Shown one piece after another: positions 18,791-27,539 of a DNA stretch of 49,255 bases. Position 1 is the stretch's first letter. Each line of letters begins with the position of its first letter. The notes below the pieces were generated by a model. That model saw only the letters and a program-made list of their open reading frames with translations. It ran no database searches and was not told the origin of the DNA. The stretch comes from Myxococcota bacterium (lineage in GTDB: Bacteria; Myxococcota_A; Bradymonadia; UBA7976; UBA1532): positions 1 to 49,255 of the forward strand of contig CAUJDF010000046.1 of the NCBI GenBank assembly GCA_963169045.1, read 5' to 3'. The translations under genes and the position numbers were made by a program.

Positions 18791-20356
18791 ATGAACCACG
18801 CCCCCGACCGCACCGCAACGGCGTCCGGCGCGACGGCCGACGATGCGCCCGCGCCACGCCGCGATCCGCGCCTCGCGGCGAAGCTCGGCGGCGCGTTCGT
18901 CGTGTGGATCGTGCTGCGCGCGGTCTTCTTCGAGGGCCTGTGGGGGTATGACGACCTCTACCACGTCAACTGGGCGGTGCACCCGCGCGCGCCGGCGGAC
19001 GTGTGGGAGGCGCGCGTCCTCTTCAACGGCCTGCTGTGGCTGTCGCACGCGGCGTTCGGCTTCGGCGAGTGGGTGTTCGCGCTGCCGACGATGTTGGCGT
19101 CGCTGCTGATCGCCGGCGCAGCGGCGTGGGCGGCGCGCCGGCTGTACGGCGATGGGGCGGCGGTGTTGGCGGCGCTGTTCGTGGCGACGATGGCCGGCGA
19201 CGTCATCCGCGCCTCCGATCCGATGGCGAACCCGCTCGGCGCCGCGTTCGCGGCCATCGGGACGGCGCTGCTCGTGGCCGGGCAGGGCCGCCGCGCGCTG
19301 CTCGGCGCCGGGGTGGCCCTCGGCTTCGCGGTGTACGCGCACCTGGCGACGCTCTTCTACGTCGGGCCGGTGGCGCTCGCCTGGGCGGTGCACGACCGGC
19401 CGCGCCAGCGCTGGCGCGAGGCCGCCGTGGTGCTCGCCGTCGCCGGCGTGACGTCGCTCGCGCTCGAGACGGGCGTGATGTGGGTCACCACCGGCAACCC
19501 GCTGCTGCACCTCGAGCTCGTGAAGTCGACGCACCTCGAGATCCAGCAGTACGTGGTCGCGCCGCGGCTGGCCGACGGCTCGTGGAACCCGGAGTGGTTC
19601 ACGTGGCCGTTCATGACGTTCTTCTTCTCGAAGGACTGGGCGTTCTTCCTGAGCCTTCCGGTGCTGGTGGCGCTCGCCCGGTGGCGTCGCATGCCGCCGC
19701 CGGCCCGCTTCCTCGTGTGCACGGTGCTGATCGCCTGGGGGTGGCTCAGCTTCGGCACGCAGCACCCGCTCGCCTACGCGCCGCTGGACCACCAGACGCG
19801 CTACTGGCACGCGCTCGTGCTGCCGGCGGTCCTGCTGGCGGTGCACGTGTTCCGGGGCATCCGCGACGGGAGGATGCGCGCCGCCTTCCTGGGCGCGCTC
19901 GTGCTGCCGATGCCGCTCGTGCTCCTGGCTTCGGGGCCGTGGGGGCAGAACGTGGAGATCTCGCGCGAGCTCCTGGCCCATGCCGCCGCGCATCCGGACG
20001 AGATCTTCGCCACCGACCCCTACTCGTACGACGAGATGTACGTCCTGAACGGGTGCGCGCCGCCGGCCAACGTGACGGTGCTCGCCGGCTTCCCCGCGCC
20101 CGAGTTCCACCGTCCCGAGGCGAGCGAGCGGGTCGATCCGGCGCACACCGACGTGCAGGTGCTCTTCAACGCGCTGAACATGGGGCGCGTGCGCACGGTG
20201 GACTTCGAGCGTTACGTCGACGAGAAGCTCGTCAAGCGCCCGATCAGCCCGACCGCGTACCGATGGATCGCCGCCGTCCTGCCGCAGCAGGTCCGCGAGC
20301 GGTCCACCTGGCTCGTGCGCAAGCCGCCGGCCGTGCTCGCGGTCCCCAGGCGATGA
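18791..20356 (+). CDS. GT-C-type membrane glycosyltransferase
   Basis: A 521-residue integral membrane protein with about nine hydrophobic segments. The first periplasmic loop, near residues 53-60, carries GYDDLYHV, the acidic pair typical of GT-C (ArnT/PMT-like) glycosyltransferases that use polyprenyl-phosphate sugars. The C-terminal part is a soluble periplasmic domain. The expected role is sugar transfer to lipid, protein or envelope polymer; donor and acceptor are unknown. Its stop codon overlaps the start of the next lipoprotein gene (ATGA), so they are coupled. Confidence 0.85.
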   Translation: MNHAPDRTATASGATADDAPAPRRDPRLAAKLGGAFVVWIVLRAVFFEGLWGYDDLYHVNWAVHPRAPADVWEARVLFNGLLWLSHAAFGFGEWVFALPTMLASLLIAGAAAWAARRLYGDGAAVLAALFVATMAGDVIRASDPMANPLGAAFAAIGTALLVAGQGRRALLGAGVALGFAVYAHLATLFYVGPVALAWAVHDRPRQRWREAAVVLAVAGVTSLALETGVMWVTTGNPLLHLELVKSTHLEIQQYVVAPRLADGSWNPEWFTWPFMTFFFSKDWAFFLSLPVLVALARWRRMPPPARFLVCTVLIAWGWLSFGTQHPLAYAPLDHQTRYWHALVLPAVLLAVHVFRGIRDGRMRAAFLGALVLPMPLVLLASGPWGQNVEISRELLAHAAAHPDEIFATDPYSYDEMYVLNGCAPPANVTVLAGFPAPEFHRPEASERVDPAHTDVQVLFNALNMGRVRTVDFERYVDEKLVKRPISPTAYRWIAAVLPQQVRERSTWLVRKPPAVLAVPRR

Positions 20357-22308
20357 GGCGCGCCCCGGGGCTCTGCCTCGCGGCGCTGCTGGCGGCCTGC
20401 GCCCTGCCCGCCGCGATCGAGACCGCGCCTGAGGCGCTGCGCCTCGGCACGTTGCGCTGGCGCACGGAGGGCAGCGTCGACGCGATCGTCTTCCGCGGCG
20501 CCGAGATCGTGGTGGCCTCGCAGGAGGGGGGCATCGTCGCGTTCGACGCGGCCTCGGGCGAGCGCCTGCGCCACGTGCCGCCCGCCGGCGAGCTGTGGAT
20601 CGCGGGCGCGTCGCCCGACGGTCGCGTCGTCCTCGCGGACGGCGATGACCGCCCCGCGGCGCTGATCGATCTCGCGCGCGACGCCGCGCCCGTGACCCTC
20701 AGCGGCTGCGTGGAGCGCGCCGCGCTCTCGCCCGACGGCGCGCTCGTGGCCACGACGTGCCGCGAGGGCCCGGCGCGCCTCCACGACGCGCGGACGGGTC
20801 GCGCGCTCGGCGAGCTCGAAAACGCCAATGGTTTCGGCGACGTGGCGTTCGCCGGCCCGTGGATCGCCGCCGCGCGCGGGCCACAGGTGGTGCTCTTCGA
20901 CGCGAAGACGCGGCGGCGCGCCCACGCGCTCCATGCCGAGCAGCCGGCGTTCGCCGTCGACGGCGCGGGGCGCCGCCTCGTCGTCCGGGGGCGCGGGGGC
21001 CTCGAGCTCTGGTCGCTCGAGACCGGCCGCCGCGAGCGCACGCTCCCGCTGCCGCGCGACTACCCCCACGACCTGGCGTTCTCGCCCGACGGCCACTGGC
21101 TCGCCGGCGAGGCCGGGGACCGCTTGCTGTTGTGGGATCTCGAGGGCGGGGGGGCGCCGCGCGAGCTGCCCGGCCTGCGGACCTACGTGCGCGCCATCGC
21201 CTTCTCGCCGGACGGGCGCCTGCTCGCGGCGGGCGGCAACGACGGGCGCGTGCACCGCTGGACGCTGCCGGACGGTGCCGCACAGGACCTCGGCGTGGGT
21301 CACGGCGGGCGCGTGGAGCGCCTCGCCTTCACGCCCGACGGGGCGCGGCTCGTGACGGCGGGCGCCCTCGACGGGACCGTCGCCGTGTGGGACGCACGCT
21401 CCGGCGCCCTGCTGCGGCACCTGCCGTGGCTCGAGGGCGGCGATCCGGTGTTCGCGCCGACGCCGGACGGCGTCGTGGTGGGCACCGCCGCCGGCGGGCG
21501 CCTCGAGTGGTGGGGCTTCGACGGCGCGCGGCGGCGGTCGGTGGCCGTGCCGCCGGACGCCTACGGGACCCCGCTCCTGCGCGCGCTGCACGTCCCGCCC
21601 GACGGCGGACCGCCGCTCCTGATCGCCGGCCGCGGCCTGCACGCGCTCGACGCCGAGGCCGGCCGGTTCCGGTGGTCGCTCGAGCTCGAGGAGCTGAACG
21701 TATACGGCACCATCGCCCCGAGCGGCCGCCGGGCGCTGCTGCGCGACGGCGCGGAGGCCTCGCTGGCCGAGCCGACGGCGATCCGCTGGACGCGCCGCGC
21801 CGCCGGGTGCACCGGGCTGACCGCCTCGGCCTTCTCGCCGGACGAGGCCGCGGTGGCGGTCGCCACGGGCGAGGGCGACGTGCGCCTGTACGCGGTCGCG
21901 GACGGGGCGCCCGGCCCGGCCGTGCGCCTCGCCGGGGCCGACGTCCGCGCGCTCGCGTTCACGCCGGAGGGCGTGTGGGCGGCCACCGACGCGGGTCTGC
22001 GCCTCTGGGAGCCGGCCACGGGCCGCGTGCGGGGCGCCGACACGCCGGGCGCCTGGTCGGTCGCGACGTCCCCCGACGGGGCGCGCCTCGCCGCCGGCTT
22101 CGAGGACGGCACCGTGCTCGTCTGGCCGCGCGAGCGCCTGGCCCTCGCCGGCGTGTCCGCCGCGCCGGCACCGCCGCCCGCCGAAGACGCCGAGTGCCCC
22201 GACGGCGGCGTGCTCGCCACGTTCGCGGGCGGCCTCGGCGGCCTGCTCGGCGGCGAGCCGCCGCCCATCCGTCAGTTCTACGAAGGCATGTTCCAGCCGC
22301 CCGAGTGA
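20353..22308 (+). CDS. WD40-like beta-propeller lipoprotein
   Basis: A 651-residue exported protein with lipobox LLAAC (Cys16). The mature part is made of repeated blades with the WD40-type signature F(S/T)PDG.LA followed by a strand ending LWD, VWD or similar; about twelve blade-like units are visible, enough for two propellers. Propeller lipoproteins usually act as protein-binding scaffolds. It is translationally coupled to the glycosyltransferase, so it may dock on it or on its product. The C terminus is Pro/Gly-rich and ends without a membrane anchor. Confidence 0.87.
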   Translation: MRRAPGLCLAALLAACALPAAIETAPEALRLGTLRWRTEGSVDAIVFRGAEIVVASQEGGIVAFDAASGERLRHVPPAGELWIAGASPDGRVVLADGDDRPAALIDLARDAAPVTLSGCVERAALSPDGALVATTCREGPARLHDARTGRALGELENANGFGDVAFAGPWIAAARGPQVVLFDAKTRRRAHALHAEQPAFAVDGAGRRLVVRGRGGLELWSLETGRRERTLPLPRDYPHDLAFSPDGHWLAGEAGDRLLLWDLEGGGAPRELPGLRTYVRAIAFSPDGRLLAAGGNDGRVHRWTLPDGAAQDLGVGHGGRVERLAFTPDGARLVTAGALDGTVAVWDARSGALLRHLPWLEGGDPVFAPTPDGVVVGTAAGGRLEWWGFDGARRRSVAVPPDAYGTPLLRALHVPPDGGPPLLIAGRGLHALDAEAGRFRWSLELEELNVYGTIAPSGRRALLRDGAEASLAEPTAIRWTRRAAGCTGLTASAFSPDEAAVAVATGEGDVRLYAVADGAPGPAVRLAGADVRALAFTPEGVWAATDAGLRLWEPATGRVRGADTPGAWSVATSPDGARLAAGFEDGTVLVWPRERLALAGVSAAPAPPPAEDAECPDGGVLATFAGGLGGLLGGEPPPIRQFYEGMFQPPE

Positions 22309-22358
22309 CGGGGGCTCCGAACCGGGCGCCGCCACCGCCGGACGGAGACACGACGACG

Positions 22359-23456
22359 TCAGTGGCCCTGGGCGGCGAGGTCGAAGGCGAGGTTGCGGTA
22401 GAAGCGCACGTGGTCGAAGCCGGTGTCGCGGTCGGGCCCGGAGCGCTTCGGCTGGCCGACCTCGTCGAGGTGGTCGCCGGGGAAGCAGCCGCGGAACCGG
22501 CCGAGCTTCGCGCTCTCGACGGTGGCCATCCCATCGTTGCCGCGCGAGCCCATGAGCACGGCCATCGGCAGCAGCGTGGCGTGCAGACGGTCGGCGGTGC
22601 CCCGGTGGCGGAGCTCCCTGCCCTCGCACGCGGCCCAGGCGGCGTCCTTGACGAGGCCGAAGGCGCTGCTCACACCCGCCCACGACTGGTAGTACACGCC
22701 CGCGACGTCCTTGTTCGCCGCGTTGAACGCCGCCGAGGCCGCGACGGACAGATCCGTCAGCGCGCCGGCGACGTCCGTGTTGCCCTCGGCCAGCTCGCTG
22801 AACGTCGTGCCCCACAGCTCGCCGAGCTTGTCGACGAGCGGGTCGGCAAAGCCCGGCAGCACCTTCAGCGCCGCGTCGGCGACGGCGGAGCCGCGGTGCG
22901 GGCTCGAGATCGTCGTCAGCGAGGCGACGCGGTCGCCGTAGCCCAGCGTGCTGACGAGGTAGCGGGCGTCGAGGCCCCCCATCGAGTGCGCGACGATGTT
23001 CACCTTGTCGGCGCCGCTCTGCGCGAGCGCCTCGTCGACGGCGCGCGCCAGGTACCCCGCGCGGACGGCCACGCGGTTGTAGGGCGGGACCGTCGCCACG
23101 TAGACGTCGTGGCCGTCGTCTTCGAGGGCCCCGGCGACGCCGAAGAAGCCCCAGCGGTTCGTGGGGCTGGCGTCGAAGCCGTGGGCGAGCACGATCGGGA
23201 AGCGCGTCGCGGCGCCGACGGGATTCGGTCCGAGCGGGGCGGCGTCGCAGTCGGCGTCGCGCCGCGGGCAGAACCAGTCGCACTCGCCGTCGCCGTACCA
23301 GCCGTGGTGCGCGCACGGGTCGAGCGACCAGTCGGCCTTGCCGTGCTCGGCGGCCTCGGCCACCGACGCCTTCTCCGCGGGCGGCGCCCCGTCGTCGGTC
23401 GCGTCCTCGGCGGCGCACCCCGCGAGCAACGCCGTCGCGTACAGCAGCTTGCGCAT
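22359..23456 (-). CDS. Secreted family I-like triacylglycerol lipase lipoprotein with Cys tag
   Basis: A 365-residue alpha/beta hydrolase. ATG 23456 begins a signal with lipobox LLAGC (Cys14). A short cysteine module (C48, C59, C63, C70, including GWYGDGECD) precedes the enzyme. The catalytic set matches Pseudomonas/Burkholderia lipases: oxyanion LAHGF near 90-94, nucleophile Ser158 in AHSMGG, TTISSPHRGS at 181-190, Asp308 in GNDGM, and His329 in DHLDEVGQ. The expected reaction is hydrolysis of triacylglycerols or esters at the cell surface. Classical family I.1/I.2 lipases need a Lif foldase; none is encoded here. Confidence 0.92.
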   Translation of the reverse strand: MRKLLYATALLAGCAAEDATDDGAPPAEKASVAEAAEHGKADWSLDPCAHHGWYGDGECDWFCPRRDADCDAAPLGPNPVGAATRFPIVLAHGFDASPTNRWGFFGVAGALEDDGHDVYVATVPPYNRVAVRAGYLARAVDEALAQSGADKVNIVAHSMGGLDARYLVSTLGYGDRVASLTTISSPHRGSAVADAALKVLPGFADPLVDKLGELWGTTFSELAEGNTDVAGALTDLSVAASAAFNAANKDVAGVYYQSWAGVSSAFGLVKDAAWAACEGRELRHRGTADRLHATLLPMAVLMGSRGNDGMATVESAKLGRFRGCFPGDHLDEVGQPKRSGPDRDTGFDHVRFYRNLAFDLAAQGH

Positions 23457-23518
23457 CGTCCCCCCCTTCCGCGCGCGCATGGTTGCAGAATTCCGCGCCG
23501 GCCGCACCATGGGTGTCG

Positions 23519-24472
23519 ATGCGCAGACTCGCCCTGCTCCTCCTTTTCGCCGGCGTGGCCGAAGCGGCCGAGACCCCGTGGGCCGAAGCGAAGGACCCGT
23601 CCAGGGGCCGCCCCGCCTCGATCGGCAGCTACGCCAACGGCTGCCTGCGCGGCGGCGTGGCCCTCGCCCTCGACGGGCCCGGCCACACCGTGGTGCGCCG
23701 CCAGCGCCGCCGCTTCTTCGGCCACCCGAACCTCGCGGACTTCCTCGGGAAGTTCAGCGAGGCCGTCCACGGCGCCGGCCTCGCGCGCCGCCACGTCGGC
23801 GACGTGTCCCAGCCGCGCGGCGGCCCGATGCCGAACGGGCACTCGAGCCACCAGATCGGCCTCGACATGGACGTCTTCTTCGGCCAGCCGAAGGCCGGGC
23901 GCCCGCTCGACGCGCTCGTGGAGGGCGACTTCCCGGACCTCGTCGACGACGAGGCGGAGACGATCACCGGCGAGTGGCGGCCGGAGTACGCGACGGTCCT
24001 GCGCATCGCGGCGTCGCAGCCCGGCGTGGAGCGCATCTTCGTCAATTACGTGATCAAGCGGCACCTGTGCGAGACGGTCGAGGGCGACCGCGCGTGGCTC
24101 GGGAAGGTGCGGCCCTGGTGGGCGCACACGCACCATTTCCACGTGCGGCTCGGCTGCCCCGAGGGCGACCGGCACTGCAAGCCGCAGGCGCCGTTCGCGG
24201 CCGGCGACGGGTGTGGCGAGGAGAGGTGGTTCACCCGGGCCGCCGTCGAGGCGCGCATCAAGGCCGGCGAGGTGCCGCCGCCGAAGACGCACCCCACGAA
24301 GCGCAAGCTCCCCGCGGAGTGCGGGGCGGTGCTCACGGCCGCGCCCGCACCGCCGCCGCCAGCGCGGCCAGATCCCCCCGCCGCGGACCCAGCGTCGAAG
24401 GCACCAGACGCGCCCGTCGCGCAGCCCGCGGGATCGCCTCCCGCGCCCGCACCGCCTCCGCCCGCGGAATGA
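23519..24472 (+). CDS. mepA: MepA-like penicillin-insensitive murein endopeptidase
   Basis: A 317-residue periplasmic LAS-type metallopeptidase (M74 family) that cleaves D-Ala-meso-DAP cross-links in peptidoglycan. ATG 23519 gives a signal peptide ending VAEA. Zinc-site motifs are visible: HSSHQIGLDMD (His and Asp ligands) and THHFHVRLGCP (HxH). Two conserved Cys follow. The last about 45 residues are a Pro/Ala-rich tail absent from E. coli MepA and are encoded antisense to the end of the ROK kinase gene. It is divergent from the lipase gene, 62 bp away. Confidence 0.93.
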   Translation: MRRLALLLLFAGVAEAAETPWAEAKDPSRGRPASIGSYANGCLRGGVALALDGPGHTVVRRQRRRFFGHPNLADFLGKFSEAVHGAGLARRHVGDVSQPRGGPMPNGHSSHQIGLDMDVFFGQPKAGRPLDALVEGDFPDLVDDEAETITGEWRPEYATVLRIAASQPGVERIFVNYVIKRHLCETVEGDRAWLGKVRPWWAHTHHFHVRLGCPEGDRHCKPQAPFAAGDGCGEERWFTRAAVEARIKAGEVPPPKTHPTKRKLPAECGAVLTAAPAPPPPARPDPPAADPASKAPDAPVAQPAGSPPAPAPPPPAE

Positions 24473-25283
24473 AGAGGTCGGGCCACGCGGCCCCGATCGT
24501 CCCCAGCACGAACACGTCCGGGTTGAGCAGGTCGGTGAGCATCGCCGCGAGCCGGCCGAGCGCGTCCGCCGAGCGTCCGACGGCCCGCAGCGCCGCCGCG
24601 TCCCCGGCTGCCGCGAGCCGGCAGAGCACCTCGGCGTCGAGGTCCGGCCGCACGGCGCCGTCGTCGAGGAGCCCCGTCGCCTCGCCCACCTGAAGCGCGA
24701 CAAGCGCCTCGGCGCGCGCCAGCTGCGCCATGCCCGGGCCGCTGAGGTAGCCCTCGACGCTGCCGCGCTTGCCGAAGCCCACCGGGCCGTCCGGGTCGAG
24801 CCGGATGTGCCCGATCTCGCCGGCGAGGTCGTCCGGCCCCTCGAAGAGGCGCCCGTCGATCCACAGGCCGGCGCCCATGCCGGTGCTCATCGTGAGGAAC
24901 ACCGCCGTGCAGGCCCCACGCGCCGCGCCCCACCACACCTCGGCCACGACGCTGGCGTTGGCGTCGTTCACCATCGCCACCGGCAGGCCGGTCCGCGCCG
25001 CGAGAAAGTCGCGCAGGCGAAAGCCGTGCCACCTCGGCAGGTTGGGCGGGTCGAGGAAGCGGCCCTCCGCCGAGGACATCGGACCGGGGCACGCGCAGCC
25101 GATGCCCGAGACGACCGCGTCGCCCCGCAGGCCGTCGAGCCGGGCCAGCGCCGCCTCGAGGACGACCTCGGGCGCGGCGAGCGGGTCGACGGGCAGCCGG
25201 TCGTGGGCGAGGACGCGCCCGTCGGGTTCGCCGAGACAGACGCCGATCTTGGTGCCGCCGATGTCGAGACCGAGCAGTGCCAT
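24333..25283 (-). CDS. ROK-family sugar kinase lacking the zinc cysteines
   Basis: A 316-residue ASKHA-fold kinase of the ROK family, probably phosphorylating glucose or a related sugar with ATP. The phosphate loop DIGGTKIG is at 7-14, the catalytic Asp107 lies in VNDANA, and EIGH (156-159) keeps the His that normally binds zinc. The family CxCGxxGCxE motif is altered: all three Cys are replaced (V168, F170, S175), while Glu177 remains. Loss of all zinc cysteines usually reduces stability or activity in studied members, so function needs testing. The 3' end overlaps mepA tail-to-tail by 140 bp. Confidence 0.92.
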   Translation of the reverse strand: MALLGLDIGGTKIGVCLGEPDGRVLAHDRLPVDPLAAPEVVLEAALARLDGLRGDAVVSGIGCACPGPMSSAEGRFLDPPNLPRWHGFRLRDFLAARTGLPVAMVNDANASVVAEVWWGAARGACTAVFLTMSTGMGAGLWIDGRLFEGPDDLAGEIGHIRLDPDGPVGFGKRGSVEGYLSGPGMAQLARAEALVALQVGEATGLLDDGAVRPDLDAEVLCRLAAAGDAAALRAVGRSADALGRLAAMLTDLLNPDVFVLGTIGAAWPDLFIPRAEAVRAREAIPRAARRARLVPSTLGPRRGDLAALAAAVRARP

Positions 25284-25392
25284 CCGCCCATGGTGTCCCC
25301 GTCGCCCCGCCGTCGCAACCCCGCGAGAACATTGGACGTCTTGCCTGTAGAAGCCACGGCGCGCATCATCCCCCGCAGGATCGGAGGTGGGC

Positions 25393-26343
25393 ATGCGCCA
25401 GGTCACGCCCTTCGTCGCGCTGCTGGCCGGCTGCAGCGCCTCGCGCGTCGAACGGACGCCGACCGCGCCGCCCGTGCCCGGTTTCGTCCTCGAGGCGCCC
25501 CCCGGCGTCGATCGGTGGGAGCCGAGCGGCGCCGCCACCCTCGAAGACGAGCTCTGGGTGGCCAACGACCGCGACGGCTGGATCGCCGCCTACGCCCTCC
25601 CGCTACGGCCCGGCATCAACCAGCCGCGCAAGTCGTGGCAACTGCGGACGGGGCTCGACCGCACCAAGTGGGAGGAGGTCGCGCCGGCGCCCGCGGGCGG
25701 CCTCCTCTTGTGGGAGGCGATCAGCCGCAACCTGTGGGCGTGCGCCGATCCCGGCGCCGGCTGCCCCGAGCTGGTGCCGGTCGACAGCTCGCTGTTCCGC
25801 GCGGCGCTCGACGCGGCGCTGCCGTCGCCGGTCGAGTACGTGACCGTCGAGGGCTTCGCGTGCCAGGGCGAGCGCCTGCTCTTCGGGACGCGCGGCCTCG
25901 TGCAGAAGGGCCGCGGCGACGACGCGTTCGAGTGCTGGCCCCGCGTTTTCTCCACCAGCGGCCAGGCGGCCCTCGACGGCGCGCCCTGGATCATCGACGG
26001 CAGGCCCTACGGCATCAGCGCGATGGCGCTCGACGGCGAGACGCTCTGGATGACGTGGAGCTTCGAGGCCCCGCTCGACGACACGCGCCGCGGCGTGAGC
26101 GGCATCCTCGCCCGGGCGATGCTCGGCCCCGACGGCCTCCCCCGACAGCCCGAGTTCTGCCGCCACTTCGAGGGCAAGCCCGAAGGTCTCGCCGTGAGCG
26201 GCGACCAGCTCGTCGTCGTCTTCGACAACGACCTGCGCCGCAAGAACCCCAAGAGCCCCGGGCACTTCCCCATCGCCGGCAACCAGGACTTCGCCGAGGT
26301 GGTCGACAAGGCCGCCGCCTGCCCCGCCCCACCCCCCACGTAG
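25393..26343 (+). CDS. Lipoprotein with propeller-like repeats, unrecognised family
   Basis: A 316-residue exported protein with lipobox LLAGC (Cys16). The body has repeated strand-like segments (LWVANDRDG, LLLWEAISRNLWA, GETLWMTWSF, PEGLAVSGDQLVVVFDND), as in phytase-like or DUF3616-type propellers. Six cysteines lie in the mature part. No catalytic motif is recognised. ATG 25393 is preceded by GGAGG at 25383-25387. It is divergent from the ROK kinase gene across 109 bp. Confidence 0.82.
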   Translation: MRQVTPFVALLAGCSASRVERTPTAPPVPGFVLEAPPGVDRWEPSGAATLEDELWVANDRDGWIAAYALPLRPGINQPRKSWQLRTGLDRTKWEEVAPAPAGGLLLWEAISRNLWACADPGAGCPELVPVDSSLFRAALDAALPSPVEYVTVEGFACQGERLLFGTRGLVQKGRGDDAFECWPRVFSTSGQAALDGAPWIIDGRPYGISAMALDGETLWMTWSFEAPLDDTRRGVSGILARAMLGPDGLPRQPEFCRHFEGKPEGLAVSGDQLVVVFDNDLRRKNPKSPGHFPIAGNQDFAEVVDKAAACPAPPPT

Positions 26344-26396
26344 GCTGGCGTCGCGCGCGCCGATCGCGGACGATGGCCGCTTCGGAGGGGGCCAGC

Positions 26397-26906
26397 GTGA
26401 ACGACAGGCCGCTTGCCGAGCGCTTCCGCGAGGAGGCGCTCGACGCGAGGCAGCGCGCCGACCTGCTCGACGGCGGCATGTGGGTCGACGGCATGCCATT
26501 CCGCGACGTCGAGCTCCTCGCGCGCTTCATGACCGCCTACAAGGTGCCGCCCGGCGCCGTGCTGTTCCGCGAGGGCGACACCGAGCGGTTCATGACGATC
26601 GTGGTGAGCGGAGAGGTCCGCGTCGTGAAAGCGGATTCCCTCGGGCGCGAGCGCGTGATCGCCGTGGTGGGGCCCCACCGGACGCTCGGCGAGATGGCGC
26701 TCGTCGACGGGTGGCCGCGCTCCGCCTCCGCCGTGACCGCCCAGGAGACGCGCTTCCTCGCGCTCAGCCAGCTCGGCTTCGAGCGCATCGCCGAGCACCA
26801 CCCGAAGCTCTGGGGCACCCTGCTCTTGAAGCTCTGCCGCCTGATGAGCCAGCGCCTGCGCCAGACGAGCGGCGTCCTCGTCGACCACCTCGGCGGCGCG
26901 AAGTGA
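26397..26906 (+). CDS. Stand-alone cyclic-nucleotide-binding-domain protein
   Basis: A 169-residue protein whose core is one Crp-type cyclic nucleotide-binding domain: PPGAVLFREGD, IVVSGEVRVVK, and the phosphate-cassette position reading TLGEMALVDGWPRSASAVT. There is no helix-turn-helix after it, so it is not a Crp/Fnr transcription factor; the C terminus is a single helix. It may sense cAMP or c-di-GMP and act through a partner, or have lost ligand binding. GTG 26397 is chosen because GGAGG lies 8 nt upstream; ATG 26373 would add eight residues. The stop overlaps the next gene (GTGA). Confidence 0.85.
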   Translation: MNDRPLAERFREEALDARQRADLLDGGMWVDGMPFRDVELLARFMTAYKVPPGAVLFREGDTERFMTIVVSGEVRVVKADSLGRERVIAVVGPHRTLGEMALVDGWPRSASAVTAQETRFLALSQLGFERIAEHHPKLWGTLLLKLCRLMSQRLRQTSGVLVDHLGGAK

Positions 26907-27532
26907 CGGGCGCGCTGCTGGCGGTCGTTGCGCTGCTCCCGAACGCCGCGCCCGGCCCGACCCGCGAGGGGGCGCGCCTCGCCGAGATCCAGCGCGTGCT
27001 CGACGCCGAGCAGGGCCCGGCGCGCACCTGGTGGTGGTTCTGGACGATCGGCTTCGCGACGGCGGCGGTCGGCGGCCTCGGCCTCGCGCAGGTCGTCGAC
27101 GACCCGTCGCTCAGCGACGGTTTCGCCGTCGGCGCGGTGGGCGCCGCCATCGGCTTCACGTCGATGCTCGTCATCCCGTTCCCCGCGAAGCACGCCGGCG
27201 ATGAAGCGCGCGCGCTGTCCGGCACGCCCGCCGAGCGCCTCGACGCCGCCGAGCGCGTCTTCGAGGACGCCGCGAATCGCGAAGCGTTCGGCGAGGGCTG
27301 GCTCGCCCACCTCGGCGGCCTCGCCGTCGGCACCGGCCTCGCGACGTACCTGTGGCAGGTGCGCGGCCGCCCGGACGCCGCGCTGCGCAACTTCGCGATG
27401 AGCCTCGCCGTCGGCCAGGCCAAGATCCACACCCAGCCGGACCACCTGCCCGACGCCTGGGACGCCTACCGCGCGCGCTGGCCCGAGCCGCCGCCGCCGA
27501 CCCCGCTCTTCGGAATCTCCTTGCGTTTCTGA
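26903..27532 (+). CDS. Small membrane protein coupled to the cNMP-binding protein
   Basis: A 209-residue protein of no family I recognise. A hydrophobic N terminus and about three further hydrophobic segments (near residues 47-65, 75-95 and 138-152) suggest an inner-membrane protein with an ordered C-terminal tail. GTG 26903 overlaps the stop of the cyclic-nucleotide-binding gene by 4 nt, so the pair is co-translated, and this may be its effector. It ends 7 bp from the convergent lipoprotein gene. Confidence 0.75.
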   Translation: MTGALLAVVALLPNAAPGPTREGARLAEIQRVLDAEQGPARTWWWFWTIGFATAAVGGLGLAQVVDDPSLSDGFAVGAVGAAIGFTSMLVIPFPAKHAGDEARALSGTPAERLDAAERVFEDAANREAFGEGWLAHLGGLAVGTGLATYLWQVRGRPDAALRNFAMSLAVGQAKIHTQPDHLPDAWDAYRARWPEPPPPTPLFGISLRF

Positions 27533-27539
27533 CGCGATG

